A DNA stretch of 64,000 nucleotides from Brachybacterium faecium DSM 4810 (GTDB lineage Bacteria; Actinomycetota; Actinomycetes; Actinomycetales; Dermabacteraceae). This document shows, piece after piece, positions 10,576 through 18,503 of this stretch. The notes under the pieces were generated by a model that saw only the letters and a program-made list of their open reading frames with translations, ran no database searches and was not told the DNA's origin. The number at the start of each line of letters is the position of its first letter. Within the stretch, counting starts at the first letter, position 1. The DNA is taken from NCBI GenBank assembly GCA_000023405.1, contig CP001643.1, forward strand, positions 186,001 through 250,000, given 5' to 3'. Both the position numbers and the translations under genes were made by a program.

Positions 10576-10669
10576 GGGCCAGCGTATCCGAGGGGGACGC
10601 CCGCGCCACTCCACCGGGACGAACCCGGAACGGGACGAGCCGCCACGCCGACGCGTTCGCGGGTAGTGT

Positions 10670-10756
10670 CGACGACCGACACGGGGTGCCCCGACGGGGG
10701 CTGAGATCACACCCGGTGAACCTGATCGAGTTCGTACTCGCGGAGGGATGTCGTCG
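10670..10756 (+). promoter_or_regulatory. TPP riboswitch upstream of SDR/monooxygenase operon
   Basis: A near-canonical thi-box on the plus strand. P1 is CGACGAC (10670-10676) pairing perfectly with GTCGTCG (10750-10756). Inside are GGGGTGCC, GGCTGAGA, ACACCC, ACCTGATC, the sensor arm GAGTTCGTACTC and GCGGAGGGA. It faces away from the thi operon and leads into the genes at 11011-13154, 254 bases further on. The distance suggests a transcriptional rather than translational expression platform. Confidence 0.92.
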
Positions 10757-10881
10757 ATGAGCTGTGTGCTGCCGCCATGCACGCCGTCGCCCCATGCATC
10801 GATCCTCGCTGCGCCGGCCTCGCCGCGCCGTCGGAGGAGGCGCCGCAGTGCGTCCGGGCCCCTTCGTGCAGACGGGCTCAC

Positions 10882-10904
10882 CGGGGTCCGCCGGCGGATC
10901 CCCG
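10882..10904 (+). terminator. Candidate riboswitch terminator hairpin
   Basis: CGGGGTCCG pairs with CGGATCCCCG around a CCGG loop with one bulged A, followed by the pyrimidine-rich TGTCCTCTTCC. It lies 126 bp after the aptamer and before the first gene, where a TPP-dependent terminator would be expected. A competing antiterminator was not traced. Confidence 0.4.
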
Positions 10905-11010
10905 TGTCCTCTTCCACGCGGCGCCGGCACTCGGCGTCGCTCCTTCCGCGATGTGCTCCCGCCCGCTGTGCGGCGGGCGTGCTCGCCGGCCCCGAAAGGA
11001 CCTGTCGACC

Positions 11011-11811
11011 ATGACCTCACCGACCACCGAGCAGACCTCCCGCCCCACGCCCGCCCTCGCCGAGCAGATCGTGCTGGTCACCGGCGGTGCCCGCGGCCTC
11101 GGGCGCGCACTCACCGAAGCCTTCCTGCACGAAGGGGCCCGGGTGGTCATCAACCACCTCACCAGCGAGGGCGCCGCACTCGAGCTCGCCGAGCGCCATC
11201 CGGGTCGTGCCGTCGCCGTGCGCGCCGACGTGCGGGACCGGGCCCAGGTCGAGGCCCTGTTCACGCAGGCCGAGGACGCCTTCGGCGCTCCTGTCGACAC
11301 CGTCGTGAACAACGCTCTGACCGGCTTCTCCTTCAACGGCGACGCACGCGCCAAGGCGCACGAGATCCCCTACGACGCCTTCTCCGCGCAGTTCTCCGGC
11401 GCGGTGCAGGGCGCGCTGAACACGATCCAGGCGGCGCTGCCCGGCTTCGCCCGGGCAGGTTCGGGGCGCGTCGTCAATGTCGGCACCAACCTGTTCCAGC
11501 ACCCGGTCGTTCCGTATCACGACTACACCGCGGCGAAGGCGGCGCTGCTCGCGCTGACACGCACTTTCGCCGCCGACCTCGGCCCGCTCGGCATCACCGT
11601 GAACATGGTCAGCGGCGGGCTGCTGCGCACCACCGACGCGAGCGCCGCGACCCCCGAGGCGGTCTTCGACGCGATCGCCGCGGGCACCCCGCTGCAGTCG
11701 GTCACCACACCCGCGGAGTTCGCCGACGCCGTGCTCTTCTTCGCCTCCCCGTGGTCCCGGTCCGTGACCGGCCAGAACCTCGTGGTCGACGGCGGGCTGG
11801 TGAAGGACTGA
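11011..11811 (+). CDS. Short-chain dehydrogenase/reductase (SDR), TPP-riboswitch controlled
   Basis: A 266-aa classical SDR similar to FabG-type 3-oxoacyl reductases. Cofactor motif VTGGARGLGRAL begins near residue 28, NNA (VVNNALTG) follows, and the active site is YHDYTAAKAALLALTR with Tyr and Lys, preceded by a serine-poor GTNLFQHP stretch. ATG 11011 follows GAAAGGA; the frame is open upstream but crosses the hairpin. It is co-transcribed with the flavin monooxygenase, whose ATG shares a base with the SDR stop (TGATG). Because the operon carries a TPP aptamer, the substrate is probably related to thiamine, its breakdown products or a precursor. That is inference: SDRs are too diverse to assign by sequence. 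Confidence 0.9.
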   Translation: MTSPTTEQTSRPTPALAEQIVLVTGGARGLGRALTEAFLHEGARVVINHLTSEGAALELAERHPGRAVAVRADVRDRAQVEALFTQAEDAFGAPVDTVVNNALTGFSFNGDARAKAHEIPYDAFSAQFSGAVQGALNTIQAALPGFARAGSGRVVNVGTNLFQHPVVPYHDYTAAKAALLALTRTFAADLGPLGITVNMVSGGLLRTTDASAATPEAVFDAIAAGTPLQSVTTPAEFADAVLFFASPWSRSVTGQNLVVDGGLVKD

Positions 11812-13154
11812 TGAGCACCGCACCCCGCCGCCAGGTGCGGCTGAACCTGTTCGCGCACGCCTGCGGCCACCATGCCGCGGCCTGGCGCGCGCCCGGCTCG
11901 TCGGTCTCCCGCCTCGGCGAGATCAGCTACTGGGAGGAGCTCGCACGGATCGCCGAGCGCGGCCGGCTCGATGCGCTCTTCCTCGCCGACGGCCAGTCGA
12001 TCGGGACCGCCGGCGTCGAGCGCGGCCCCGCATGGACCCTCGAGCCGATCACCGTGCTCACGGCGATGGCCCGTGCCACGGAGCGGATCGGGCTGGTCAC
12101 CACGGTCTCGAGCACCTTCTGGGACCCGTTCCACGCCGCCCGGCTGCTGGCGAGCCTCGACCACATCTCCCACGGCCGGGCCGGCATCAACGTGGTCACC
12201 TCGATGACCGACGCGGAGGCTCGCAACCACGGCATGCCCGCGCTGCCCGATCATGCGAAGCGCTACGCCACCGCGGGGGAGTTCATCGAGGTGCTCCAGG
12301 GCCTGTGGGATTCCTGGCCCGCTCAGAGCATCCTGGCCGATACGGAGGGGGTGTACGTCGACTCGTCCCTGCTGCGACCGCCGCGGCACCGCGGTGAGTC
12401 CTTCGAGGTCGCCGGGCCGCTCAACGTGCCGACTCCGCCGCAGGGCCGCCCGGTCCTGTTCCAGGCCGGGGCCTCCGCACCGGGGCGTGAGCTCGCCGCC
12501 CGCCACGCCGAGGGGATCTACGCGGTCGCCTGGGATCTCGAGTCCGCACACGCCTACCGCTCGGACCTCCGCGCCCGGGCCGCCGCCCTCGGCCGCGACC
12601 CGGAGACGATCGCGGTGATGCCGGGGCTGGTCGCGCACGTCGCCGCGACGGAGGAGGAGGCCCGACGGGTGCGCGCCGACCTCGACTCCCGCCTGCCGGT
12701 CGCGGACTCCCTGCGCCAGCTCTCCTTCTTCACCGGCCAGGACACCTCGACGTGGGAGCTCGACGCCCCCGTGCCGCCGCTCCCGCCGCTCGAGGAGTTC
12801 ACGGGCCCGAAAGGTCGTTACGCCACCGTGCTGCGCATCGTCGACTCCGTGCAGCCGACCGTGCGTGAGCTGCTGGGGCTTCTCGCCGCCGGTGGCGGTC
12901 ACGCGACCGTCATCGGCACCCCGGAGTCGGTGGCCGATGAGATCGAGCGCTGGGTGGACGCGGGCGCGGCCGACGGCTTCAATCTCATGCCGCCGACCCT
13001 GCCCGGTGGGATCACGGATTTCGTCGAGCAGGTCGTTCCCGTGCTGCAGCGACGGGGCCGGTTCCGCCGCGAGTACGAGGGGACCACGCTGCGGGAGCAC
13101 CTGGGACTGCCCGAGGTCAGGTCGGTGAACGCACCCCGTGCTCTGAGAGCGTGA
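11811..13154 (+). CDS. LLM-class flavin-dependent monooxygenase, NtaA/SnaA/DszA type
   Basis: A 447-aa member of the bacterial luciferase-like superfamily, nitrilotriacetate-monooxygenase subgroup. Typical features are LNLFAHACGHHAAAWR at the start, WEELARIAERGRLDALFLADG, TWTLEPITVLTAMA-like (here AWTLEPITVLTAMARATERIGLV), STFWDPFHAARLLASLDHISHGRAGINVVTS, RPVLFQAGAS and the C-terminal DGFNLMPPTLPGGITDFVEQVVPVLQRRG (quoted in part). These enzymes use FMNH2 from a separate reductase to oxidise small N- or S-containing organics. The neighbour SDR and the TPP riboswitch suggest a thiamine-related ring or sulfur compound. No flavin reductase is adjacent. The same reading frame is open back to 10764, but the conserved N-terminus and coupling to the SDR support ATG 11811. 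Confidence 0.92.
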   Translation: MSTAPRRQVRLNLFAHACGHHAAAWRAPGSSVSRLGEISYWEELARIAERGRLDALFLADGQSIGTAGVERGPAWTLEPITVLTAMARATERIGLVTTVSSTFWDPFHAARLLASLDHISHGRAGINVVTSMTDAEARNHGMPALPDHAKRYATAGEFIEVLQGLWDSWPAQSILADTEGVYVDSSLLRPPRHRGESFEVAGPLNVPTPPQGRPVLFQAGASAPGRELAARHAEGIYAVAWDLESAHAYRSDLRARAAALGRDPETIAVMPGLVAHVAATEEEARRVRADLDSRLPVADSLRQLSFFTGQDTSTWELDAPVPPLPPLEEFTGPKGRYATVLRIVDSVQPTVRELLGLLAAGGGHATVIGTPESVADEIERWVDAGAADGFNLMPPTLPGGITDFVEQVVPVLQRRGRFRREYEGTTLREHLGLPEVRSVNAPRALRA

Positions 13155-13158
13155 CCCG

Positions 13159-14082
13159 TCAGGCCCGCGCCAGGATCGCCTCCGCGAACACGCCCGTCAC
13201 CTCGGGGGCGAGCTGCAGGTTGAACAGCGGCTCGAAGAGCTCCGCCTCGAGCAGCAGCATGCCGTGCGCGGCCGTGTCCACGAGGTCGATCCGCGCGTAC
13301 AGCGGCATCTCGAGCCCGGTCGTGGTGGCGGTCGCGGCGAGCACCCGCTCCGCGAACTCCCTCTCGGCGGCGCTCGCCTCGACCTGCTGCGGGCTCTCCC
13401 GGTAGGTCCCGCCGCGCAGGCCGCCGCCGCGGGCCAGCAGGGCACCCTTCGCGATCGCGTGGGTGAAGTGCCCGTCGATCAGGTACAGCGCCTTCTCGTG
13501 GCCGGCGGAGAGCTCGGGGATCTCGGGCTGGAGCATCACGGTGCCGCGCTCGGCGAGGATCTGGCGGCCCAAGGCGTGTGCGGCGGGGTCGTCGGGGCGC
13601 AGCAAGCCGGCGAGGCGGGCACCGGCACCCACGGAGGGTTTGAGCACGACGTGGGTGGCCGACGGGTCGGCTGCGTCCGATCCGGCGGCCCTGCGTGCCG
13701 CCTCCTGCAGCGCGTCGGCCAGGGACGCCTCCTCGTCGTGCCAGCTCGTCGGGACGCCGGGGATCCCGGCGTCCGCAAGCGCGGTGAGGTAGCGCTTGTC
13801 CATGTTCCAGCGCACCAGCGCCGGCTCGTTGAGGATCCGGGTGAGCGCGCCGGCGCTCTCGAGCCAGGCGTCGAACTGCGCCGGCCGCTCCGAGTAGTCC
13901 CACGGGCTGCGCAGCACCACCAGGTCGAAGCCGGCCCAGTCGACCTCCTCGTCCGCCCAGTCCACGGCCCGGGCCTCCGCGCCGCGCTCGCGGAGGGCGG
14001 CCAGGAGCGGGGTCACGTCGAGCATCGTGTGGGCGGCGGGGAAGCGCTCGGGGTCGGTGATCACGAGGCCGATTCGGGTCAT
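13159..14082 (-). CDS. ATP-grasp domain protein (RimK/glutathione-synthetase-like)
   Basis: A 307-aa protein with an N-terminal Rossmann-like part (RIGLVITDPERF, DLVVLRSPWDYSE) and an ATP-grasp core: RWNMDKRYLTALADAGIPGVPT, THVVLKPSVGAGARLAGL, MLQPEIPELSAGHEKALYLIDG and ARIDLVDTAAHGMLLLEAELFEPLF. The layout resembles ligases that join a carboxylate to an amine (RimK or cycloserine DcsG-like proteins). Substrate unknown. ATG 14082 has TAGGGT seven bases before it, so the mRNA may be leaderless; the longer frame to 14166 lacks conserved residues. It converges on the monooxygenase with only 4 bp between stops. Confidence 0.85.
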   Translation of the reverse strand: MTRIGLVITDPERFPAAHTMLDVTPLLAALRERGAEARAVDWADEEVDWAGFDLVVLRSPWDYSERPAQFDAWLESAGALTRILNEPALVRWNMDKRYLTALADAGIPGVPTSWHDEEASLADALQEAARRAAGSDAADPSATHVVLKPSVGAGARLAGLLRPDDPAAHALGRQILAERGTVMLQPEIPELSAGHEKALYLIDGHFTHAIAKGALLARGGGLRGGTYRESPQQVEASAAEREFAERVLAATATTTGLEMPLYARIDLVDTAAHGMLLLEAELFEPLFNLQLAPEVTGVFAEAILARA

Positions 14083-14175
14083 GACCTCGACCCTAGACCC
14101 GCAGGGCCGGGCTTCGACCGGAGGCGGGCATCGCTCGCCAGTTCCGGTGGTCCCGGACTGACCCAAGAAGGCCCC

Positions 14176-14235
14176 TTGCGGCGTAGGTCACTCCTGCCCT
14201 ACGATCGAACCGGTTCGCTTCGAACCGGTTCGATC
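14176..14235 (+). promoter_or_regulatory. Promoter and double LacI-type operator of the arabinoside operon
   Basis: A -35-like TTGCGG (14176-14181) and -10-like TACGAT (14200-14205) are 18 bp apart. Directly after lie two identical 12-bp palindromes CGAACCGGTTCG (14206-14217 and 14221-14232). Both sit in one larger 33-bp dyad running from GATC at 14203 to GATC at 14235. Palindromes with a central CCGG/CG are typical LacI-family operators. Spacing of 15 bp centre to centre suggests two dimers side by side covering the transcription start, so the downstream LacI gene likely represses itself and the whole operon. Confidence 0.85.
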
Positions 14236-14334
14236 AAGTTTGACGGATGCGGCGGCGCCGTGAGGGCGACCGCCGAAGCAGCAGTCGGCGCACATCGACC
14301 GCGAATCACCAGGATCCAAAGGAGGCGCGACCCC

Positions 14335-15360
14335 ATGGCGACGATCGGTGACGTGGCACGGGTTGCGGGAGTCTCCCGGAGCACGGCCTCCTACGCCCTG
14401 TCGGGGAAGAGGTCGATCTCATCCGCAGTGCGGAAGAAGGTGCAGGACGCAGTCGACGAGCTGGGATACACGCCGAACGCCGGAGCGCGAGCACTGGCGA
14501 CTGCGGAGACCAAGATCATCGCTCTGCTCGCGCGCTTCCTGTCCGACGAGTTCGCACCGGCGATGCTCCAGTACATCCAGGGCGTCTCCAACCGCGCCCG
14601 CGAACTTGGCTACGACACCCTTTTGGTCTCCGAAGCGGATGGCCCGGCGGCGCTGCGCCGGCTCTCGACCACACGGATGGTCGACGGATTCGTGCTCCTC
14701 AACGTCGGCGAATCCGACGAGCGTCTCGATGTGCTCCGCCAGGCTGCTCAGCCCGGTGCGCTCATCGGTCTGCCCGCCGACCCGGAAGGGCTCGACGTCT
14801 TCGATCTTGATTTCCCGGCCAGCGGTCGGTTGATGGTCGAGCAGCTGCACGGTGTCGGCCACCGCGAAGCGATCCTCGTGTCCCAGTCAGAGCACGTGGT
14901 GCGGCGCGGAGGTGCGTACGTCTGGCGCCTCGCGAATGCGGCGCAGGAGCGCGCCGAGGAGCTCGGAATGCAGCTCCATCACTACTACGGCGCTTCCTTG
15001 CAACCCGAGATCGGTACCGACCTGCATCGTTTCCTCGATCGCCACCCTCAGGCCACCGGCCTGCTGTTGAACAACGAGGCTGCCGCCGCCGCCCTGCCCA
15101 CCGTGCTGCGTGAGCGGGAGGTGTCCGCGCCGGCGGATCTGTCTGTCCTCGGACGATTCTCGGACGAGTTCGCCCGCACCTTCTCCCTCCCGTTCTCCGC
15201 CGTGGACAGCGCTGCGATGACCCTCGGCCGGCAGGCGGTCGAAGCGCTGGTCACCCGGATGCAGGGCAGCACCAAGGCTGAACCCCATGTCGTCTCGCTG
15301 CTGCCGCCCACCCTCGATGACCGCGGCAGCGTCACCGCTCCCCGCGCGCCCTCTCGCTGA
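14335..15360 (+). CDS. LacI-family regulator of the arabinoside operon
   Basis: A 341-aa LacI-family repressor: helix-turn-helix MATIGDVARVAGVSRSTASYALSGKRSISS, hinge ELGYTPNAGARAL, and a sugar-binding domain with VDGFVLLNVGESDERLD, PASGRLMVEQLHGVGHREAILV and LSVLGRFSDEFARTFSLPFSAVDSAA (shortened). ATG 14335 follows AAAGGAGG. The 697-bp longer frame upstream is open by chance and crosses the promoter. It heads the operon it probably controls through the paired CGAACCGGTTCG operators. The inducer is most likely arabinose or an arabino-oligosaccharide, inferred from the GH127 gene. Confidence 0.95.
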   Translation: MATIGDVARVAGVSRSTASYALSGKRSISSAVRKKVQDAVDELGYTPNAGARALATAETKIIALLARFLSDEFAPAMLQYIQGVSNRARELGYDTLLVSEADGPAALRRLSTTRMVDGFVLLNVGESDERLDVLRQAAQPGALIGLPADPEGLDVFDLDFPASGRLMVEQLHGVGHREAILVSQSEHVVRRGGAYVWRLANAAQERAEELGMQLHHYYGASLQPEIGTDLHRFLDRHPQATGLLLNNEAAAAALPTVLREREVSAPADLSVLGRFSDEFARTFSLPFSAVDSAAMTLGRQAVEALVTRMQGSTKAEPHVVSLLPPTLDDRGSVTAPRAPSR

Positions 15361-15404
15361 ACGACCACCACGGAAGCACAACCCACTGTTCAAGGAGGAA
15401 CACC

Positions 15405-16652
15405 ATGATCACTCGACGCATGTTCGTCACCGCCGGCGCCACAGGTGCTGCAGCTCTCGCCGCCGGAGGACTGGCAGCCTGCACTGACGGAGGGTCCTCT
15501 GGCTCTGCGGACACCTTCACCTGGTGGGACCCATACCCGCAGCACGACGAGAACTCGGACTGGGCACAGCGAGTCCAGGCCGCAGGTGAAGCCGCAGGGG
15601 TGAAGATCGAGCGCACCGCCTACGACACGACGGCGCTCACGAATCAGGCTCTGCTCGCCGCGCAGGAGGGCACCTCCCCGGACATCATCCTGCTCGACAA
15701 CCCCGCAGTGCCCACCCTGGCGGATACGGGCATGCTCAGCACCACCGAGGAGCTCGGGCTGGACATCTCCCACATCGACGAGAACCTCCTCGGGGCAGGC
15801 CAGATCGACGACAGCACTTACGGGATCCCCGTCGGTGCCAACACGCTGGCACTGTTCTACAACCTTGAGATCCTCGAGGAGGCGGGCGTCGACCCGGAGA
15901 CGATCACCGACTGGGCCTCGCTCGACGACGCCCTCGACGCCATCTCCGGCACCGACAATCGAGGGATCACCTTCGCGGGCATCAACACCGAGGAAGGCAC
16001 CTTCCAGTTCCTCCCCTGGTTCTGGGGTGCCGGTGCCGAACTGACGGACCTTGCGTCCGAGGAGGCGGTTGCGGCGCTCGAGCTGTGGAAGAGCTGGGTC
16101 GACAAGGGATACGCGCCGAACACCGTCATCACCAACTCTCAGAACACCACCTGGGAGGAGTTCCTCACGGGCGATTACGGCTTCGCCGAGAACGGCACCT
16201 GGCAGGTCAACAGCGCTGCCGAAGCACCCTTCGAGACCGGCGTGATCGAGCTGCCCTCGCGCGATGGCGGGGTCGCACCGGCTCCGACGGGAGGCGAGTT
16301 CATTGTCGCCCCGGTCCAGTCCGATACGGATCGTTACGAGACCACCCGGACGATCATCGAGGCGATGACGACTCCGGAAGGATTCGTCGAGACCGCGACG
16401 ACCTTCGCGTACTACATCCCGCCCACCTCGGAGGGTCAGGAGCAGCTCCTCGAGGAGGAGCCCGAGCTCGAGACCTGGGTCTCGGCCGTGCAGTCCGCGA
16501 AGGGACGGACCGGCGACAACCTCGGGGTCGACTACGCAAAGATCTCCGAGCAGCTGTGGACGGCAGTGCAGAACGCGCTCTCGGGTGCGGCGGACCCCGC
16601 GGATGCTCTCGCGACGGCGCACGAGGCGGCCGCCGAGGCACTCGGCGGCTGA
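15405..16652 (+). CDS. Extracellular sugar-binding lipoprotein (ABC importer)
   Basis: A 415-aa family 1 solute-binding protein. The N-terminus has both a Tat-like TRRMFVTAG motif and a lipobox GGLAAC with Cys27, so it is probably exported folded and lipid-anchored outside the membrane. Family segments include FTWWDPYPQHDEN, PDIILLDNPAVPTLADTGML, YGIPVGANTLALFYNLEILEEAGVDPE and GEFIVAPVQSD. It delivers an oligosaccharide, probably an arabinose-containing one, to the two permeases that follow. No ATPase gene lies in the operon; a shared MsiK-type ATPase elsewhere is the usual solution in actinobacteria. RBS AAGGAGG precedes the ATG. Confidence 0.95.
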   Translation: MITRRMFVTAGATGAAALAAGGLAACTDGGSSGSADTFTWWDPYPQHDENSDWAQRVQAAGEAAGVKIERTAYDTTALTNQALLAAQEGTSPDIILLDNPAVPTLADTGMLSTTEELGLDISHIDENLLGAGQIDDSTYGIPVGANTLALFYNLEILEEAGVDPETITDWASLDDALDAISGTDNRGITFAGINTEEGTFQFLPWFWGAGAELTDLASEEAVAALELWKSWVDKGYAPNTVITNSQNTTWEEFLTGDYGFAENGTWQVNSAAEAPFETGVIELPSRDGGVAPAPTGGEFIVAPVQSDTDRYETTRTIIEAMTTPEGFVETATTFAYYIPPTSEGQEQLLEEEPELETWVSAVQSAKGRTGDNLGVDYAKISEQLWTAVQNALSGAADPADALATAHEAAAEALGG

Positions 16653-16665
16653 CTCACCGGTGGGC

Positions 16666-16719
16666 CGGGCCGCGCCCCGCGGCCCGACCCTGACAACCCC
16701 CGGAGCAGGGATGCTCCGG
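16666..16719 (+). terminator. Two hairpins between binding protein and permease genes
   Basis: First hairpin: CGGGCCGCG (16666-16674) pairs with CGCGGCCCG (16678-16686). Second: CCGGAGCA (16700-16707) pairs with TGCTCCGG (16712-16719) around GGGA. Stem-loops here commonly protect the upstream message or stop part of transcription, giving more binding protein than permease. No U-tract is seen. Confidence 0.6.
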
Positions 16720-16745
16720 ACCCTCTCGCTGGGAAGGAGCGCTGC

Positions 16746-17684
16746 ATGACCATCGATGCTGCTCACCGGGTCGATCCCGGGGCGAAGCGGCGCCGCGGCG
16801 GGCTGGAGAGAACGCAGTGGGTCGCCCTGGCCTTCGCGACTCCGCTGCTGGTCTATCTGGTCGGCTTCTACGTGTACCCGCTCATGCGGAGCATCGACCT
16901 GAGCGTGCACGACTACACCGTGCGAGCTTTCGTCCAAGGCGATGCGGAGTTCGTCGGGCTCTCCAACTATCTCGACGTGATCAGCTCGCCGCTGTTCGGC
17001 AAGGCGATCGTGAACACGGTCGTCTTCGTCGGCGGGTCGCTGATCTTCCAGTACGCCATCGGGCTGGCCTTGGCGGTGTTCTTCCGGTCCAGCTTCCGCC
17101 TCAGCGGCATTCTGCGAGCACTGTTCCTGGTGCCCTGGTTGCTGCCGCTGATCGTCTCGGGCTCCGTGTGGGCCTGGATGATGAACAGCGAGTCCGGAGT
17201 GGTGAACTTCCTGCTCGGCATCGTCGGGATCGACCCGGTCAACTGGCTGACCTCCCCGGACACCGCGATGCTCGCAGTGGTGATCGCCAACATCTGGCTC
17301 GGGATCCCCTTCAATCTGGTGATCCTCTACTCCGGCCTGCAGAACATCCCGGAGGACCTGTATGAAGCCGCGTCCCTAGACGGCGCCGGTAGCGGGAAGC
17401 AGTTCTGGTCCATCACCTTCCCGCTGCTGCGACCGGTCACAGCGATCACGCTGCTGCTGGGACTGGTGTACACCCTCAAGGTCGTCGACATCATCTGGGT
17501 GATGACCACCGGTGGGCCCGCGGATGCGAGCACCACCCTCGCCATCTGGTCCTACCGCGAAGCCTTCGGCACGGGACAGCCGGATATGTCCCCGGCCGCG
17601 GCGGTGGGCAACATCCTCATCGTGATCGCGCTCCTGTGCGGGCTGCTCTACACCTATGTCCAGCGCCGGCAGGAGGAATCATGA
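16746..17684 (+). CDS. Sugar ABC transporter permease (MalF-like)
   Basis: A 312-aa inner-membrane subunit with about six transmembrane helices, beginning after a basic stretch (KRRRGG). The cytoplasmic EAA loop, EAASLDGAGSGKQFWSITFPLLRP, is the docking site for the ATPase. It pairs with the next gene to form the sugar channel. It follows the binding-protein gene by 93 bp. Its stop is embedded in the ATGATG start of the next permease, indicating coupling. Confidence 0.94.
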   Translation: MTIDAAHRVDPGAKRRRGGLERTQWVALAFATPLLVYLVGFYVYPLMRSIDLSVHDYTVRAFVQGDAEFVGLSNYLDVISSPLFGKAIVNTVVFVGGSLIFQYAIGLALAVFFRSSFRLSGILRALFLVPWLLPLIVSGSVWAWMMNSESGVVNFLLGIVGIDPVNWLTSPDTAMLAVVIANIWLGIPFNLVILYSGLQNIPEDLYEAASLDGAGSGKQFWSITFPLLRPVTAITLLLGLVYTLKVVDIIWVMTTGGPADASTTLAIWSYREAFGTGQPDMSPAAAVGNILIVIALLCGLLYTYVQRRQEES

Positions 17685-18499
17685 TGCACCGCCGTCCCTG
17701 GTGGAAGACCGTCCTCGGCGTGGTCGTGACCGCTCTGATGCTCTTCCCCGTCTATTGGATGTTCAACGTCTCGTTCACGCAGACCGGGAACCTGCGCTCG
17801 AAGCCGCCCCATCTGCTCCCCCTCGAGCCCACCCTGGAGGGCTACCGGGCAGCGCTTGCGCAGCAGCTGCCGAACCTGGGCACGAGCCTGCTGATCGGCC
17901 TCGGCTGTGTCGCGATGACTCTCATGATCGCCGCCCCGGCCGCGTATGCGATGGCTCTGCTCCACCTCCGCGGCCGCCGCACGCTGAACTTCCTGCTCCT
18001 GGTCGCGCAGATGCTCCCGGCCGTCGTGATGGCGATGGGCTTCTACGCGATCTACGTGCGCATGGGTCTGCTGAACACCGTCTGGGGGCTGATCCTTGCC
18101 GATTCCACGATCGCCGTGCCCTTCGGCGTCCTCCTGCTCACGGCCTTCATGGCGGGGCTCCCCCGTGAACTCATGCAGGCCTCGAAGATCGATGGCGCCG
18201 GAGCGTGGAAGACCTTCACCTCCATCGTCCTCCCGCTCAGCAGGAACTCCCTCATCACGGTCTCGCTGTTCGCGTTCCTGTGGGCCTGGTCGGACTTCAT
18301 CTTCGCGTCGACGCTGGCACGGAACTCGACGCTGATCCCAGTGACGCTCGGGATCTACAACTACATCGGGAACAACACCACCCAGTGGAACGCGATCATG
18401 GCGACCGCCGTGATCGCCTCCGTCCCCGCGGCATTCCTGCTCATCGCCGCCCAACGCTACGTCGCCGCCGGTGTCACCGCCGGCGCAGTGAAGGACTGA
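17681..18499 (+). CDS. Sugar ABC transporter permease (MalG-like)
   Basis: A 272-aa second permease with MalG-family features: an early helix TVLGVVVTALMLFPVYWMFNVSF (shortened), central helices and the EAA loop LMQASKIDGAGAWKTFTSIVLPLSRN. The ending VAAGVTAGAVKD is standard for the family. Two adjacent ATGs, 17681 and 17684, follow AGGAGG at 17671-17676. The second has the better spacing, so the protein may be one residue shorter. The gene overlaps the first permease and is followed 4 bp later by the GH127 gene. Confidence 0.94.
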   Translation: MMHRRPWWKTVLGVVVTALMLFPVYWMFNVSFTQTGNLRSKPPHLLPLEPTLEGYRAALAQQLPNLGTSLLIGLGCVAMTLMIAAPAAYAMALLHLRGRRTLNFLLLVAQMLPAVVMAMGFYAIYVRMGLLNTVWGLILADSTIAVPFGVLLLTAFMAGLPRELMQASKIDGAGAWKTFTSIVLPLSRNSLITVSLFAFLWAWSDFIFASTLARNSTLIPVTLGIYNYIGNNTTQWNAIMATAVIASVPAAFLLIAAQRYVAAGVTAGAVKD

Positions 18500-18503
18500 C
18501 CGC

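Noticed and set aside
10748-11014. An 88-codon frame just after the plus-strand riboswitch as a leader peptide
   Set aside because: Arg/Ser/Pro-rich with no ribosome site, and it runs through the terminator-like hairpin into the SDR start.
10764-11810. N-terminal extension of the flavin monooxygenase back to 10764
   Set aside because: The frame is open by chance through the SDR gene. The conserved N-terminus and TGATG coupling place the start at 11811.
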